Source of the DNA: an uncultured Pseudohongiella sp.
Lineage (GTDB): Bacteria > Pseudomonadota > Gammaproteobacteria > Pseudomonadales > Pseudohongiellaceae
Direction of reading: 5' to 3'
NCBI GenBank assembly: GCA_902537815.1
Contig: CACBCS010000008.1
Location: 17,585-81,584 of the forward strand
DNA length: 64,000 bases
Below the pieces are notes generated by a model, which was not told the DNA's origin, ran no database searches, and saw only the letters and a list, made by a program, of their open reading frames with translations. Every line of letters starts with the position of its first letter. Within the stretch, counting starts at the first letter, position 1. This document shows positions 34,391 to 43,324 of this stretch, piece after piece. Position numbers and translations under genes: made by a program.

Positions 34391-35731
34391 GTGCATAAAG
34401 CCTTATTCGGATTGCTGTCGGCAGTTTTCTGTTCCTTCGTCAGCGCCCAGGCGGGCAGTCAGTGGAAAATTATCCACGCAGGCTCTTTGCTGGTTGATGC
34501 CAGAGAGGAAGTACGGGCCGAACAGAGCATCATTATCAGAAATAACGTCATTGTCGATGTGCGCGATGGCTATGTCGTACCCGGCGAAGTCAGCGGTGCA
34601 GCGAATGCGAAGGTGATTGATCTGAGTAATCAGTTCGTCTTGCCCGGGCTAATTGATTCCCACACCCACATTTTAAGTCAGCAGGAGCCCAACTCCCGGG
34701 AAATCCGTGTGACCCGCAGTGATGAACTGAGCACGCTGATGGGCTACGAGTTTGGGATGCGCACACTCCGAGCCGGTTTCACCACGGTTCGAAACGTCGG
34801 TGGGACGAGAAACGCCATTTTTGCTCTGCGTGATGCCATTAATCAGGGCATTGTCATGGGCCCACGCATCAAAGCGGCCGGTCAGGGAATCACGCCGACC
34901 GGTGGTCATGGTGACGGAGGCGGATTTCGCGACGACATATTTCCTCATCCTCACACCGGAGTGTGCGATGGCGTGACGGAGTGCCGGAAAGCCGTCCGCA
35001 CGCAGGTGAAGTATGGTGCTGATCACATTAAATATGTTGCGACCGGCGGAGTGCTCAGTCTGACAGCCACCGGCACTGAACAGCAGTTCACCGATGAAGA
35101 GCAGATCGCGCTGGTACAAGCTGCCCATGCTATGGGTCGCAAAGTGGCGGCTCATGCGCACGGTAAAACCGGCATGATGGCCGCCCTGCTGGCCGGCGTA
35201 GATTCGATTGAGCATGGCTCTTATCTTGATGAAGAGGTGGCTGATCTATTTGTGCAAACTGGCGCGTATTTGGTGCCGACTCTGATTGCCGGTTATACGG
35301 TCGAAAGAATCGCTACCGAGCAGCCTGAATTTTTTATCCCTGCTGTCAGGCAGAAGGCTCTCGAAGTGGGTCCTATCATGCGTAATGCATTGCGGATCGC
35401 CCATGAGCGCGGCGTTAAAATTGCCTACGGCACCGACGCCGGTGTTAATGATCACGGCACCAATGCGTATGAAGCCGTGTTAATGGCTGAAGCAGGTATG
35501 CCTGCCAGAGAAATTTTGATTGCGGCAACAGTCAACGCCGCTGACCTGATGAGTCTCACCGAGGTGACAGGTACGATTGAAGCCGGGAAAGATGCAGATA
35601 TTCTGGCGGTTGGCAGTGATCCACTGGAGGATATTTCTGCACTGATGCAACCGACCTTTGTCATGGCCAGGGGCAATGAAGTGAATCTGGCTGTGCCGCC
35701 GGTGGACCTGTTCCCCTGGCCTGACCTGTAA
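34391..35731 (+). CDS. exported amidohydrolase (imidazolonepropionase/Xaa-Pro dipeptidase-like)
   Basis: A 446-residue enzyme. GTG 34391 is the likely start: AAGGGGG lies six bases before it. A signal peptide follows (cleavage near VSAQ). The metal motif is IDSHTHIL, with TTVRNVGGTRNAIFALRDAI, K-type ligand in ADHIKYVATGG, AHAHGKTGMMAAL, SIEHGSYLDEE, and AYGTDAGVNDHG for the final aspartate. The end GTIEAGKDADILAVGSDPLEDI is the family's beta-sandwich closure. Relatives include prolidase-like amidohydrolases acting on dipeptides or arylamides. It lies 36 bases after the oxidase gene in the same orientation, so co-transcription is likely. Confidence 0.88.
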   Translation: MHKALFGLLSAVFCSFVSAQAGSQWKIIHAGSLLVDAREEVRAEQSIIIRNNVIVDVRDGYVVPGEVSGAANAKVIDLSNQFVLPGLIDSHTHILSQQEPNSREIRVTRSDELSTLMGYEFGMRTLRAGFTTVRNVGGTRNAIFALRDAINQGIVMGPRIKAAGQGITPTGGHGDGGGFRDDIFPHPHTGVCDGVTECRKAVRTQVKYGADHIKYVATGGVLSLTATGTEQQFTDEEQIALVQAAHAMGRKVAAHAHGKTGMMAALLAGVDSIEHGSYLDEEVADLFVQTGAYLVPTLIAGYTVERIATEQPEFFIPAVRQKALEVGPIMRNALRIAHERGVKIAYGTDAGVNDHGTNAYEAVLMAEAGMPAREILIAATVNAADLMSLTEVTGTIEAGKDADILAVGSDPLEDISALMQPTFVMARGNEVNLAVPPVDLFPWPDL

Positions 35732-35991
35732 CCTCCTCTGTCCGTTTCAGGCATTGCCGGTCATCTTGATTGCCAGCAGAATTTGCGGTGCCCGGTTTCA
35801 CGGCTTTGCCTGCTGACGCCTTTCTGCGCAAACATTCCCGATGAATAGCCCGGGTGCCGGCTGGATTTGCTGGCTCGCGCTCTGTTTCGCCAACGGTTCT
35901 TTATGCAACAGAGCTCGATGATTCCGCGAGGAAGGTTTACTCAGCTGGGTGGGTGGCTTAGCATCAGCCCAATGCTTTCGGGAGAAAAATA

Positions 35992-36657
35992 ATGAGAATA
36001 CACAAATCTTTGCTGGCTCTCGCGGCCATATCCGGTGTGGCGTTGACCATGGTTACCCTTCAGGCTCAGGATGATGAACCGCCTGAAATGGGTGTGTTCA
36101 TCGCCAGCGTCGGTCTGGGTGATGGTGGCAATCTGGGTGGGCTTGAGGGTGCCGATTCGCACTGTCAGCAGCTGGCTGCCAACGCGGGGCTTGGGCATCG
36201 CAGCTGGCATGCCTATCTGAGCACTCAGGGTCCTGATGCGGTGAACGCGCGTGATCGTATTGGTGAGGGCCCCTGGGCCAATGCCAATGGTCTGGTCATG
36301 GCCACCAGCGTCGACAATCTCCATTTCGATAACTCTAACTTCACCTGGACGTTTATGCTGGACGAAAATGGCAATCGGTTTGCCTCACGCATCGACGGTG
36401 ACCCGGATTTCACGGAACACGATGTGTTGACCGGTACCCGGATCGATGGTACCGCGTTTACTGACGGTAGCGACATGACCTGCAGTAACTGGACCAGCAA
36501 TGACGAAGGCAGCGCCCGAGTCGGTCACGCGGATCGCTATTCGTTTACGACACCCGGTTCTCCGTGGAACTCATCTCACGGAACGCCGGGGTGCGCGCAG
36601 GAAAATCTGGTTGCGGTGGGTGGCGCCGGGTTGTTCTACTGCTTTGCGATCGATTAA
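35992..36657 (+). CDS. exported C-type-lectin-like protein
   Basis: A 221-residue protein with a signal peptide (cleavage near LQAQ, residue 26) and GGGAG before the ATG. The mature sequence has FIASVGLGDGGNLGGLEGAD, CQQLAANAG, WHAYLSTQ, NARDRIGEGPWANANG, SDMTCSNWTS and ends GCAQENL...LFYCFAID. This pattern is that of bacterial secreted proteins annotated as lectins, related to the endostatin/C-type lectin fold; four cysteines probably form two disulfides. It may bind a glycan or matrix outside the cell. The stop falls within a short 18-base repeat array. Confidence 0.75.
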   Translation: MRIHKSLLALAAISGVALTMVTLQAQDDEPPEMGVFIASVGLGDGGNLGGLEGADSHCQQLAANAGLGHRSWHAYLSTQGPDAVNARDRIGEGPWANANGLVMATSVDNLHFDNSNFTWTFMLDENGNRFASRIDGDPDFTEHDVLTGTRIDGTAFTDGSDMTCSNWTSNDEGSARVGHADRYSFTTPGSPWNSSHGTPGCAQENLVAVGGAGLFYCFAID

Positions 36658-36695
36658 AGCTTCGTGATTGATTTAGACTTTGTGATTGATTTAAG
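36642..36695. repeat. three tandem 18-base imperfect repeats spanning a stop codon
   Basis: Units at 36642-36659, 36660-36677 and 36678-36695 share the core CTTYGYGATYGATTWAR. The first encodes FAID plus the TAA stop of the lectin-like gene; the next two are outside the gene. If the stop were lost, the frame would continue as repeated FVIDL-like residues. Confidence 0.7.
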
Positions 36696-36802
36696 CCCCT
36701 TGAGGTTCTGAGTCTATCGCGCAAAACATCGCAGGCGTCCTTGCCGGGCTTGCGTCGCCACTTCTGAACCGAGGGGCGGGATGAAATAGCTGGAGCAGTT
36801 TT

Positions 36803-37483
36803 ATGGAATACGACACTGTCGTACTTGGCAGGCGCAGCATTCGGGGCTATTTGCCCAAGCCGGTGCCCAAGGCATTGATCAAAGAAGTCCTTGGGATCGC
36901 GATGAGGGCGCCGACATCGCTGAACACCCAGCCGTGGAACTTTTACGTGGTGGCAGGCGAGGTATTGGACAGAATTCGCGCTGGCAACACCGAGCGGAAT
37001 CTTGCCGGTGTTCCCGATTCCCGCGAATTCAGAAACCATGGAGCTTATGAGGGTGTCCATCGCGAGCGGCAGATTTGCATTGCCAAACAGCTGTTTCACG
37101 TCATGGGCATTGAGCGGCACGACAAGGGAGCGCGACAGGACTGGGTGCTGCGTGGCTTCCGGCAGTTTGATGCGCCGGTATCTGTAGTCGTAACCTACGA
37201 TCGGTCAATCCATGGCGGTGATATTGCACCTTTCGATTGCGGGGGAGTAACCAACGCCTTGGTCAATGCGGCCTGGTCGCGCGGACTGGGTTGCGTCATC
37301 AACAGTCAGGGCATCATGCAGTCGCCGGTGGTTCGTGAACACGCGAAGATTCCGGATGATCAGGTGATCATGATTTGTGTGGCCATGGGCTATCCGGATG
37401 AAGAGTTTCCCGCAAATGCCGTGGTTTCTGAGCGTAAATCCGTAGACGAGGCAGCCGTTTTTGTCGGCTTTGATGCACGCTGA
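36803..37483 (+). CDS. nitroreductase-family FMN oxidoreductase
   Basis: A 226-residue cytoplasmic flavoprotein with GGAG upstream. The N-terminal GRRSIRGYLPKPVP and the FMN-contact motif RAPTSLNTQPWNFYVV are typical of the nitroreductase superfamily, as is GLGCVINSQGIMQSPVVREH near the second FMN site. Such enzymes reduce nitro compounds, quinones or enones with NAD(P)H. It is a single gene before a decayed TonB receptor; no link to the following Entner-Doudoroff operon is evident. Confidence 0.87.
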   Translation: MEYDTVVLGRRSIRGYLPKPVPKALIKEVLGIAMRAPTSLNTQPWNFYVVAGEVLDRIRAGNTERNLAGVPDSREFRNHGAYEGVHRERQICIAKQLFHVMGIERHDKGARQDWVLRGFRQFDAPVSVVVTYDRSIHGGDIAPFDCGGVTNALVNAAWSRGLGCVINSQGIMQSPVVREHAKIPDDQVIMICVAMGYPDEEFPANAVVSERKSVDEAAVFVGFDAR

Positions 37484-37514
37484 GTAGGCGGGCTCATGCC
37501 ACTGTTTAGCCAGT

Positions 37515-38498
37515 GTGCTTAGGGGCAATCGACAGCAGGAAGATTCCAGTAAGCTGTCTCACCAGCTTTCTGAATTCGGCCCTGTTGAGAACTATTATGG
37601 GGATGGTTCATTTATCGCGATAAACTACTTTAAAAAGCGGATTCGCGATTTTGTCGGTAACGCTACGAATCTTGATCAATCGTTTGGAGGTTTAACCAGT
37701 CCATTTTTAAGTGAGTACGGCCAGCAGGCGCAGGCTTGTGTGAACGCTTGGGCAGCAGCTGGTCGGCCTCAGACAGGCTTTCCTGGAGAGGGTGGGACTG
37801 GCGATTGTGTCTCGCAACAGTTCTTGTGGGGCCAAGGCTGGGCGATAGACCAGCACCATATGTTTCAGGTAGCGTCCGCTTTAGAAGCTGGGGTAGACGT
37901 ACTTAACGGCGCTGCCTACCTGGATCCAGGTTGGAATGCTAATTGCCGAGCAGGACACTGGTGGGTATGTGGTGATGGCGTAATAAACGGCTCAGATTCT
38001 GACCCATTAGCGCTTTTCGATATTACACAGCCAGTGAATATGGAGTCAGGAAAAGTTAGTGGTTGGGAAGGTTCTTGGCAGCACTTTTTCTCGGGAACAC
38101 CTTTCGGTGTAACGATGAACTACACCAGGGTCAATGGTGGTAACGTAGAGCCCGGGCTGTCAACTGTTGGTCGTCAGTTCGTGTTGACAGGACTTGGTGA
38201 CTCAGGGAACGCTTCGGTATTTTTTGAAAATCCGAAGCACACCATCAGACTTTCTCTCAACTATAGAGCGGAGACTGCATCGGGATTTGCCAATTATGAG
38301 CAGCCTGTTTTTGTGGAAGCAAGAAGGCAAGTGGATTTTTCATACCAGTATGGTTACGATAATAACCTCACGGTTTTTCTTGATGCTCAAAACATCCTCG
38401 ACGAAGAAACGCGACTCTTTGTCAGATACCCTGAGATGCTATTTCTAGCGCAAGACCATGGCCCTGTTTTCAGATTAGGGGTGCGGGCAAACCTTTAG
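37515..38498 (+). pseudogene. 5'-truncated TonB-dependent receptor (C-terminal barrel only)
   Basis: About 320 codons encode only the last third of a large TonB-dependent receptor. The similarity begins around residue 18 (ENYYGDGSFIAINYFKKRIRDFVGN), then GKVSGWEGSWQHFF, NPKHTIRLSLNYR and the closing FLDAQNILDEETRLFVRYPEML. There is no signal peptide, TonB box or plug, and no ribosome site at the open-frame start. The tail resembles sugar- or oligosaccharide-linked receptors of the Xanthomonas type, which fits its place just before a glucose catabolic operon. It is probably a deletion relic; expression is unlikely. Confidence 0.7.
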
Positions 38499-38517
38499 GG
38501 TGGTGGTTTCCGCCACC
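38499..38517 (+). terminator. hairpin after TonB receptor relic
   Basis: GGTGGTGG (38499-38506) pairs with CCGCCACC (38510-38517), one wobble pair, around a TTT loop, directly after the TAG at 38496-38498 and followed by TTT. Looks like a rho-independent terminator with a short T-tail. Confidence 0.55.
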
Positions 38518-38736
38518 TTTAGATAGAGAAATTTCGCTCGAAGGAATTAGGCCTATTTCGGCAAGTCTTGCGAAGTTCATCGGCAGGGTGGGGAAGGTAG
38601 AGTAACGATCTTCCCCGCCTCTTCCGCCGAGGCCTGTATGGGCCTTGGGTTGTTCAACCTTTTAAATTGTCTTCCGGACAAACGGCGACTTCTGCCGTGA
38701 GTTTTGAAGTATCCTATTTCTGTGAGTTTTTAAGAG

Positions 38737-40197
38737 ATGGCGCAGCTGATCCCGGTTGACCCGTTTGATCTTGTTATTGTGGGTGGTAATGGTGATCTGG
38801 CGGTGCGCAAACTCATTCCCTCGCTGTTCCATCGTCACCGCGATAAGCAGTTCAGCGACGACAGCCGAATCATTGCGATTGGTCGCGTCGAGATCTCGCG
38901 TGATGCCTATATCAAAGAAGTAAAGTCGGCCTTGATGCCAGCGGTATCAATTGATGAGTCGGAATTTGAGCGATTCACCGACCGTCTGCACTATTGCTAC
39001 TTTGATGTGAACAACTATGGCGCATGGACACCACTGGTAGACATGTTGACTGGCCACGAGCATAAAATTCGAGCGGTGTATCTCGCTACCCCGCCTTCGC
39101 TTTTTGGTACTGTCGCCGCCGGATTCAAGGCCAACAAGCTCATGACCTCAGACATGCGTATCGTTCTGGAAAAGCCGATAGGCCATGATTATGAGTCTGC
39201 CAAGGCGATCAACGATCAGGTGGGTGCATGCTTCGAGGAGAATCAGATCTTCCGCATTGACCACTATCTTGGTAAAGAAACCGTGCAAAATTTACTCGCG
39301 CTTCGTTTTGCCAATTCCCTGTTTGAGCCTCTTTGGCGCAGGGAGGTGATTGACCACGTCCAAATTACAGTGGCGGAAGTTTTGGGTGTGGAGAACCGGA
39401 TAGAATTTTACAACGACATCGGCGCTTTGCGAGACATGGTGCAGAATCACCTGTTGCAGCTGCTCTGTTTGGTTGCCATGGAACCGCCGAGCAGCCTCGA
39501 TGACGATGCAGTGCGCGATGAAAAATTAAAAGTGTTAAGAGCACTGAAACCGATCAGTACAGATTCGGTGAAGCAGAGCACAGTCCGCGGCCAGTATGCC
39601 TCGGGTGCGGTCGATGATGCAGTCGTTGCAGGCTACGCTGCCCAACTCAGCGAACCGTCCAATACCGAAACTTATGTGGCAATCAAGGCGGAAGTCGATA
39701 ACTGGCGCTGGTCGGGTGTGCCGTTCTATCTGAGGACAGGAAAGCGTTTAGCGGCGAAGCATTCTGAGATAGTTATTCAGTTCAAACCGGTGCCGCACGC
39801 TATTTTTGAGGATCAGAATCAGCAAACGGCTCCGAATAGTCTGTCGATCATGTTGCAACCTAACGAAGGGGTCAAGATGACGATCATGTCTAAAGAGCCT
39901 GGGCCGGGTGGGTTCGAACTGAAGCCGGTGTCTCTTGATCTGAGCTTCGAGGAAACGTTCGGAGTCCGCTATCCGGACGCGTATGAACGCCTGCTCATAG
40001 AGGTGTTGCGGGGTAATCCGGCGTTATTTATGCGGCGCGATGAGGTTGAAACGGCTTGGCGCTGGATTGATCAGATTATCTCAGGCTGGGAGCAGAGCCA
40101 GCAGCCGGTGGAGTCCTACCTGGCAGGCTCATGGGGCCCGGCCGCGGCCAGCATGATGCTGGATCGCAATGGCCATGCCTGGAAGTCTGGTGAATGA
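38737..40197 (+). CDS. zwf: glucose-6-phosphate 1-dehydrogenase
   Basis: A 486-residue NADP enzyme, first step of the Entner-Doudoroff and pentose-phosphate routes: glucose 6-phosphate to 6-phosphogluconolactone. The coenzyme motif is VGGNGDLAVRKLIPSLF (residues 15-31), and the catalytic block RIDHYLGKE lies near residues 171-180 with EKPIGHDYESA just before. Length matches bacterial Zwf. It begins the operon zwf-pgl-edd-eda-glk; its TGA overlaps the pgl ATG (ATGA). Confidence 0.97.
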   Translation: MAQLIPVDPFDLVIVGGNGDLAVRKLIPSLFHRHRDKQFSDDSRIIAIGRVEISRDAYIKEVKSALMPAVSIDESEFERFTDRLHYCYFDVNNYGAWTPLVDMLTGHEHKIRAVYLATPPSLFGTVAAGFKANKLMTSDMRIVLEKPIGHDYESAKAINDQVGACFEENQIFRIDHYLGKETVQNLLALRFANSLFEPLWRREVIDHVQITVAEVLGVENRIEFYNDIGALRDMVQNHLLQLLCLVAMEPPSSLDDDAVRDEKLKVLRALKPISTDSVKQSTVRGQYASGAVDDAVVAGYAAQLSEPSNTETYVAIKAEVDNWRWSGVPFYLRTGKRLAAKHSEIVIQFKPVPHAIFEDQNQQTAPNSLSIMLQPNEGVKMTIMSKEPGPGGFELKPVSLDLSFEETFGVRYPDAYERLLIEVLRGNPALFMRRDEVETAWRWIDQIISGWEQSQQPVESYLAGSWGPAAASMMLDRNGHAWKSGE

Positions 40198-40838
40198 CCA
40201 TGCAGGACACGGTTTCAGGCGCTTGCCTGCGTCAGTTCTCCACCCGTCAGGAAGCGGCTCGGAGTCTGGCGCAGCGCATCAAGCAAGCGCTGTTGTTTGA
40301 ATTGGAGCAAAATCAAAGGGCGACTTTGGTTCTTAGTGGTGGCGGTTCGCCAGTCGAATGTTTCCGAATTCTTTCGACCATCGGTTTGCCCTGGCATCGA
40401 ATTGACGTCACTCTGAGCGATGAGCGCAATGTGCCAGCTGATCACGCCGCCAGCAACGAAAAGCTGCTTCGAGAGAATCTGATCAGGTCTAAAGCCAGCG
40501 GCGCAACTTTTGCCCCTCTTCAGGAGGGCATTGGCCGACTGTTGCCTTCGGCCTGCAGTCTCATCGGTATGGGCGAGGATGGCCACTTCGCCTCACTGTT
40601 TCCAGATTCGCCCGAGCTGATGACAGGTCTCACCGGCGACACCGATGTTGTCTCGGTGACCACACCCTCGAGTCCGTATTCAAGAACGAGTATGACGCTC
40701 CGTTCTATCACAAAGACCAGAGCACCGTGTTTGCTGGTTTTTGGCGAAACCAAGAGAGCTCTGCTGAAGAACCCGCAGGCTCACGCCATCAATCATCTGC
40801 TGGAAGCGATGCCGGTCGAGATTTTCTGGGCCCCTTGA
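40194..40838 (+). CDS. pgl: 6-phosphogluconolactonase (DevB type)
   Basis: A 214-residue lactonase that hydrolyses 6-phosphogluconolactone. The N-terminal region has LVLSGGGSPVECFRIL, DVTLSDERNVP and LIGMGEDGHFASLFP, all standard for the NagB-fold DevB/SOL family; the GEDGH histidine is the catalytic residue. It overlaps zwf by four bases, which implies translational coupling. An in-frame ATG two codons later (40200) is an alternative start. Confidence 0.94.
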   Translation: MTMQDTVSGACLRQFSTRQEAARSLAQRIKQALLFELEQNQRATLVLSGGGSPVECFRILSTIGLPWHRIDVTLSDERNVPADHAASNEKLLRENLIRSKASGATFAPLQEGIGRLLPSACSLIGMGEDGHFASLFPDSPELMTGLTGDTDVVSVTTPSSPYSRTSMTLRSITKTRAPCLLVFGETKRALLKNPQAHAINHLLEAMPVEIFWAP

Positions 40839-40886
40839 AAACAGCCCTTCGTCAGAGGCAGGCGGATTAGCTGTAGAGAACCAATA

Positions 40887-42695
40887 ATGATGAACGTTAT
40901 CGTTGAAAGAGTCACCGAAGCGATCGCGCTTCGCAGTCAAGAGTCGCGTCGCCGTTATCTTGAGAAAATTGCCAGAGCCGCGGATCGCGGCAAAGGGCGT
41001 GCTAACATGGGGTGCAGTAATCTGGCGCACGGCATGGCAGCGTGCTCCCCTGAGGCGAAATCGCTCATGCAGAGTGAAGCCGCGATTAACCTCGGTATCG
41101 TGACAGCCTATAACGATATGCTCAGTGCCCATCAGCCTTACGCCGGATACCCCGATCAAATACGTGCCATCGCGCATCAGAATAAGGCCACAGCTCAGGT
41201 AGCCGGGGGCGTTCCGGCGATGTGTGATGGCGTGACTCAGGGTGAAGACGGCATGGATCTTTCCCTGTTCAGTCGCGACACGATCGCTATGTCGACCGCG
41301 ATTGCGCTTTCGCACAACCTGTTCGATGCCGTTATTTGTCTCGGGATTTGCGACAAAATCGTGCCCGGGCTGATGATTGGAGCGCTGTCCTTTGGTCATC
41401 TGCCGACACTGTTTATCCCCGCCGGACCGATGCCGTCAGGACTGCCGAATTCGGAAAAAGCCAAGGTGCGGGAAGCGTTCGCAGCGGGCGAGGTTGGCCG
41501 GCCGCAGCTCATTGCTGCGGAATCAGCGGCCTATCATGCCCCCGGAACCTGTACCTTTTATGGTACCGCCAACAGCAATCAGATGCTGATGGAGTTCATG
41601 GGCCTGCAGTTACCGGGAGGGTCTTTCGTTAATCCGGACTCGGAACTACGCTCCGCTCTGACCGCTGAGGCGACTCGGCAAGTCATCGAGTTGGCGAAGT
41701 CGCAAGACAGCGCCGTCAGCTTAGGTGCGATTGTGTCTGAAAAAACGCTGGTGAATGCCATGGTTGGACTGCTGGCAACTGGTGGCTCCACGAATCACAC
41801 GCTCCACCTCGTCGCCATTGCCAGAGCCGCTGGCCTGGTGATTAATTGGTCTGATTTTGCCGAGCTGTCGGCCGTAGTGCCTTTACTGGCCCGGGTGTAC
41901 CCGAATGGGACGGCCGATGTGAACCATTTTCATCAGGCTGGTGGTCTGGGGTTTATCATCAGAGAATTACTCGATGCGGGTATTCTGCATGACGACGTTC
42001 GCACTGTCGCCGGGCCCGGCTTGAGGCGATTTTCCCAGAGTCCTGTGGAAGTGAATTACGGGCTCAGATGGCAGCCCGTTGCAAGTCAGTCAGAAGACCG
42101 CAATGTGGTCAGAGGCTGTGATGAGCCTTTTCAGCAGACTGGGGGTCTCAGTCTGGTCGAAGGAAACCTCGGTCGGGCGATCGTGAAGGTTTCTGCTGTG
42201 GCTGAGGAAAATCGCCGTATTCGCGCACCCGCCAGGGTCTTCCAGTCGCAGGAGGCTTTTCTGGCGGCATTCGAAGCCGGAACTCTGAATCAGGATGTTG
42301 TGGTGGTGGTTTCTCATCAGGGGCCCAAGTCAAACGGGATGCCGGAGCTGCACAAATTGACGCCTTATCTCGGAATTTTGCAGAACAAAGGATTCAAAGT
42401 TGCCCTGGTGACGGACGGCAGAATGTCAGGCGCCTCCGGGAAAGTCCTTGCGGCTATCCACGTAACGCCGGAAGCCTGTGCCGAGGGTCCGATCAGCCAG
42501 ATTGAGAACGGCGATGTCGTAATCATCGACGCCGAGCTTGGTCTCCTGGAGGTTGAAGCCGAATTGGCGAATCGGAATTTCAAATCCACATACAGTTCGG
42601 AGCATGAGTCCGGCATGGGACGCGAACTGTTCGCTGTCTTTCGACGGGAGGTGGGTCCGGCCGAGAATGGAGCCACAATATTTGAGCTAAGTTAG
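40887..42695 (+). CDS. edd: phosphogluconate dehydratase
   Basis: A 602-residue IlvD/Edd-family iron-sulfur dehydratase that turns 6-phosphogluconate into 2-keto-3-deoxy-6-phosphogluconate. Motifs are NMGCSNLAHGMAACS, VTAYNDMLSAHQPY, GVPAMCDGVTQGEDGMDLSLFSRD, CLGICDKIVPG and GTCTFYGTANSNQML; the cysteines in these blocks should ligate the 4Fe-4S cluster. The C-terminal VVSHQGPKSNGMPELH and LVTDGRMSGASG complete the active site. Length is that of other Edd proteins. It is separated from pgl by 48 bases and from eda by two. Confidence 0.97.
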   Translation: MMNVIVERVTEAIALRSQESRRRYLEKIARAADRGKGRANMGCSNLAHGMAACSPEAKSLMQSEAAINLGIVTAYNDMLSAHQPYAGYPDQIRAIAHQNKATAQVAGGVPAMCDGVTQGEDGMDLSLFSRDTIAMSTAIALSHNLFDAVICLGICDKIVPGLMIGALSFGHLPTLFIPAGPMPSGLPNSEKAKVREAFAAGEVGRPQLIAAESAAYHAPGTCTFYGTANSNQMLMEFMGLQLPGGSFVNPDSELRSALTAEATRQVIELAKSQDSAVSLGAIVSEKTLVNAMVGLLATGGSTNHTLHLVAIARAAGLVINWSDFAELSAVVPLLARVYPNGTADVNHFHQAGGLGFIIRELLDAGILHDDVRTVAGPGLRRFSQSPVEVNYGLRWQPVASQSEDRNVVRGCDEPFQQTGGLSLVEGNLGRAIVKVSAVAEENRRIRAPARVFQSQEAFLAAFEAGTLNQDVVVVVSHQGPKSNGMPELHKLTPYLGILQNKGFKVALVTDGRMSGASGKVLAAIHVTPEACAEGPISQIENGDVVIIDAELGLLEVEAELANRNFKSTYSSEHESGMGRELFAVFRREVGPAENGATIFELS

Positions 42696-42697
42696 TT

Positions 42698-43324
42698 ATG
42701 GATGCGAAGGGATTTTTTACAGACATCAAACTGGTTCCTGTAGTCACGCTGGAGCGTCATGAAAATGCCGTAGACCTCGCGCTGTGTTTACGGGATGCGG
42801 GGATCCGTGCCATAGAAGTTACGCTGCGGACTGAGTCTGCTTTGAAGGCTATTGAACTGATTGCTGATGCGGTACCCGATGTTCACGTTGGAGCGGGCAG
42901 TGTTCGTGGGGCGGAACAGATTTCGATGATCAGAGAGCGGGGAGCACAATTTGCAGTCAGTCCGGGCCATTCGCAAAGTCTGATCAATCAGGTCAAGGCT
43001 GCCGGCATGCCGTTTGTGCCCGGCGCAGCCACCGCGACTGAAATGCTGGCACTCAGGGAAAACGGTTATTCACTCATGAAATTCTTCCCTGCTGAGTTAC
43101 TGGGTGGCACAAAAATGCTGAAGGCCCTGTCGGCTCCTTTACCGGAGATCCGTTTCTTTCCGACCGGAGGCATCAGTGCCGACCTCGTTCAGGGTTATCT
43201 GAAGCTTGGCTGTGTGTCCTGTGTCGGTGGCAGCTGGTTCATCCCTGTTGAACTGCTTGAGGCGAAAAGGTTCAATGACATCAAAACTCTCACGCAGTCC
43301 GCATTGCAATTGAGCCATGTCTGA
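42698..43324 (+). CDS. eda: KDPG/KHG aldolase
   Basis: A 208-residue class I aldolase that splits 2-keto-3-deoxy-6-phosphogluconate into pyruvate and glyceraldehyde 3-phosphate. K128 in LMKFFPAELLGG is the Schiff-base lysine, and the glutamate in AIEVTLRTESAL is the acid/base residue. The phosphate-binding loop is RFFPTGGIS. It starts two bases after edd and overlaps glk by eight bases. Confidence 0.97.
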   Translation: MDAKGFFTDIKLVPVVTLERHENAVDLALCLRDAGIRAIEVTLRTESALKAIELIADAVPDVHVGAGSVRGAEQISMIRERGAQFAVSPGHSQSLINQVKAAGMPFVPGAATATEMLALRENGYSLMKFFPAELLGGTKMLKALSAPLPEIRFFPTGGISADLVQGYLKLGCVSCVGGSWFIPVELLEAKRFNDIKTLTQSALQLSHV

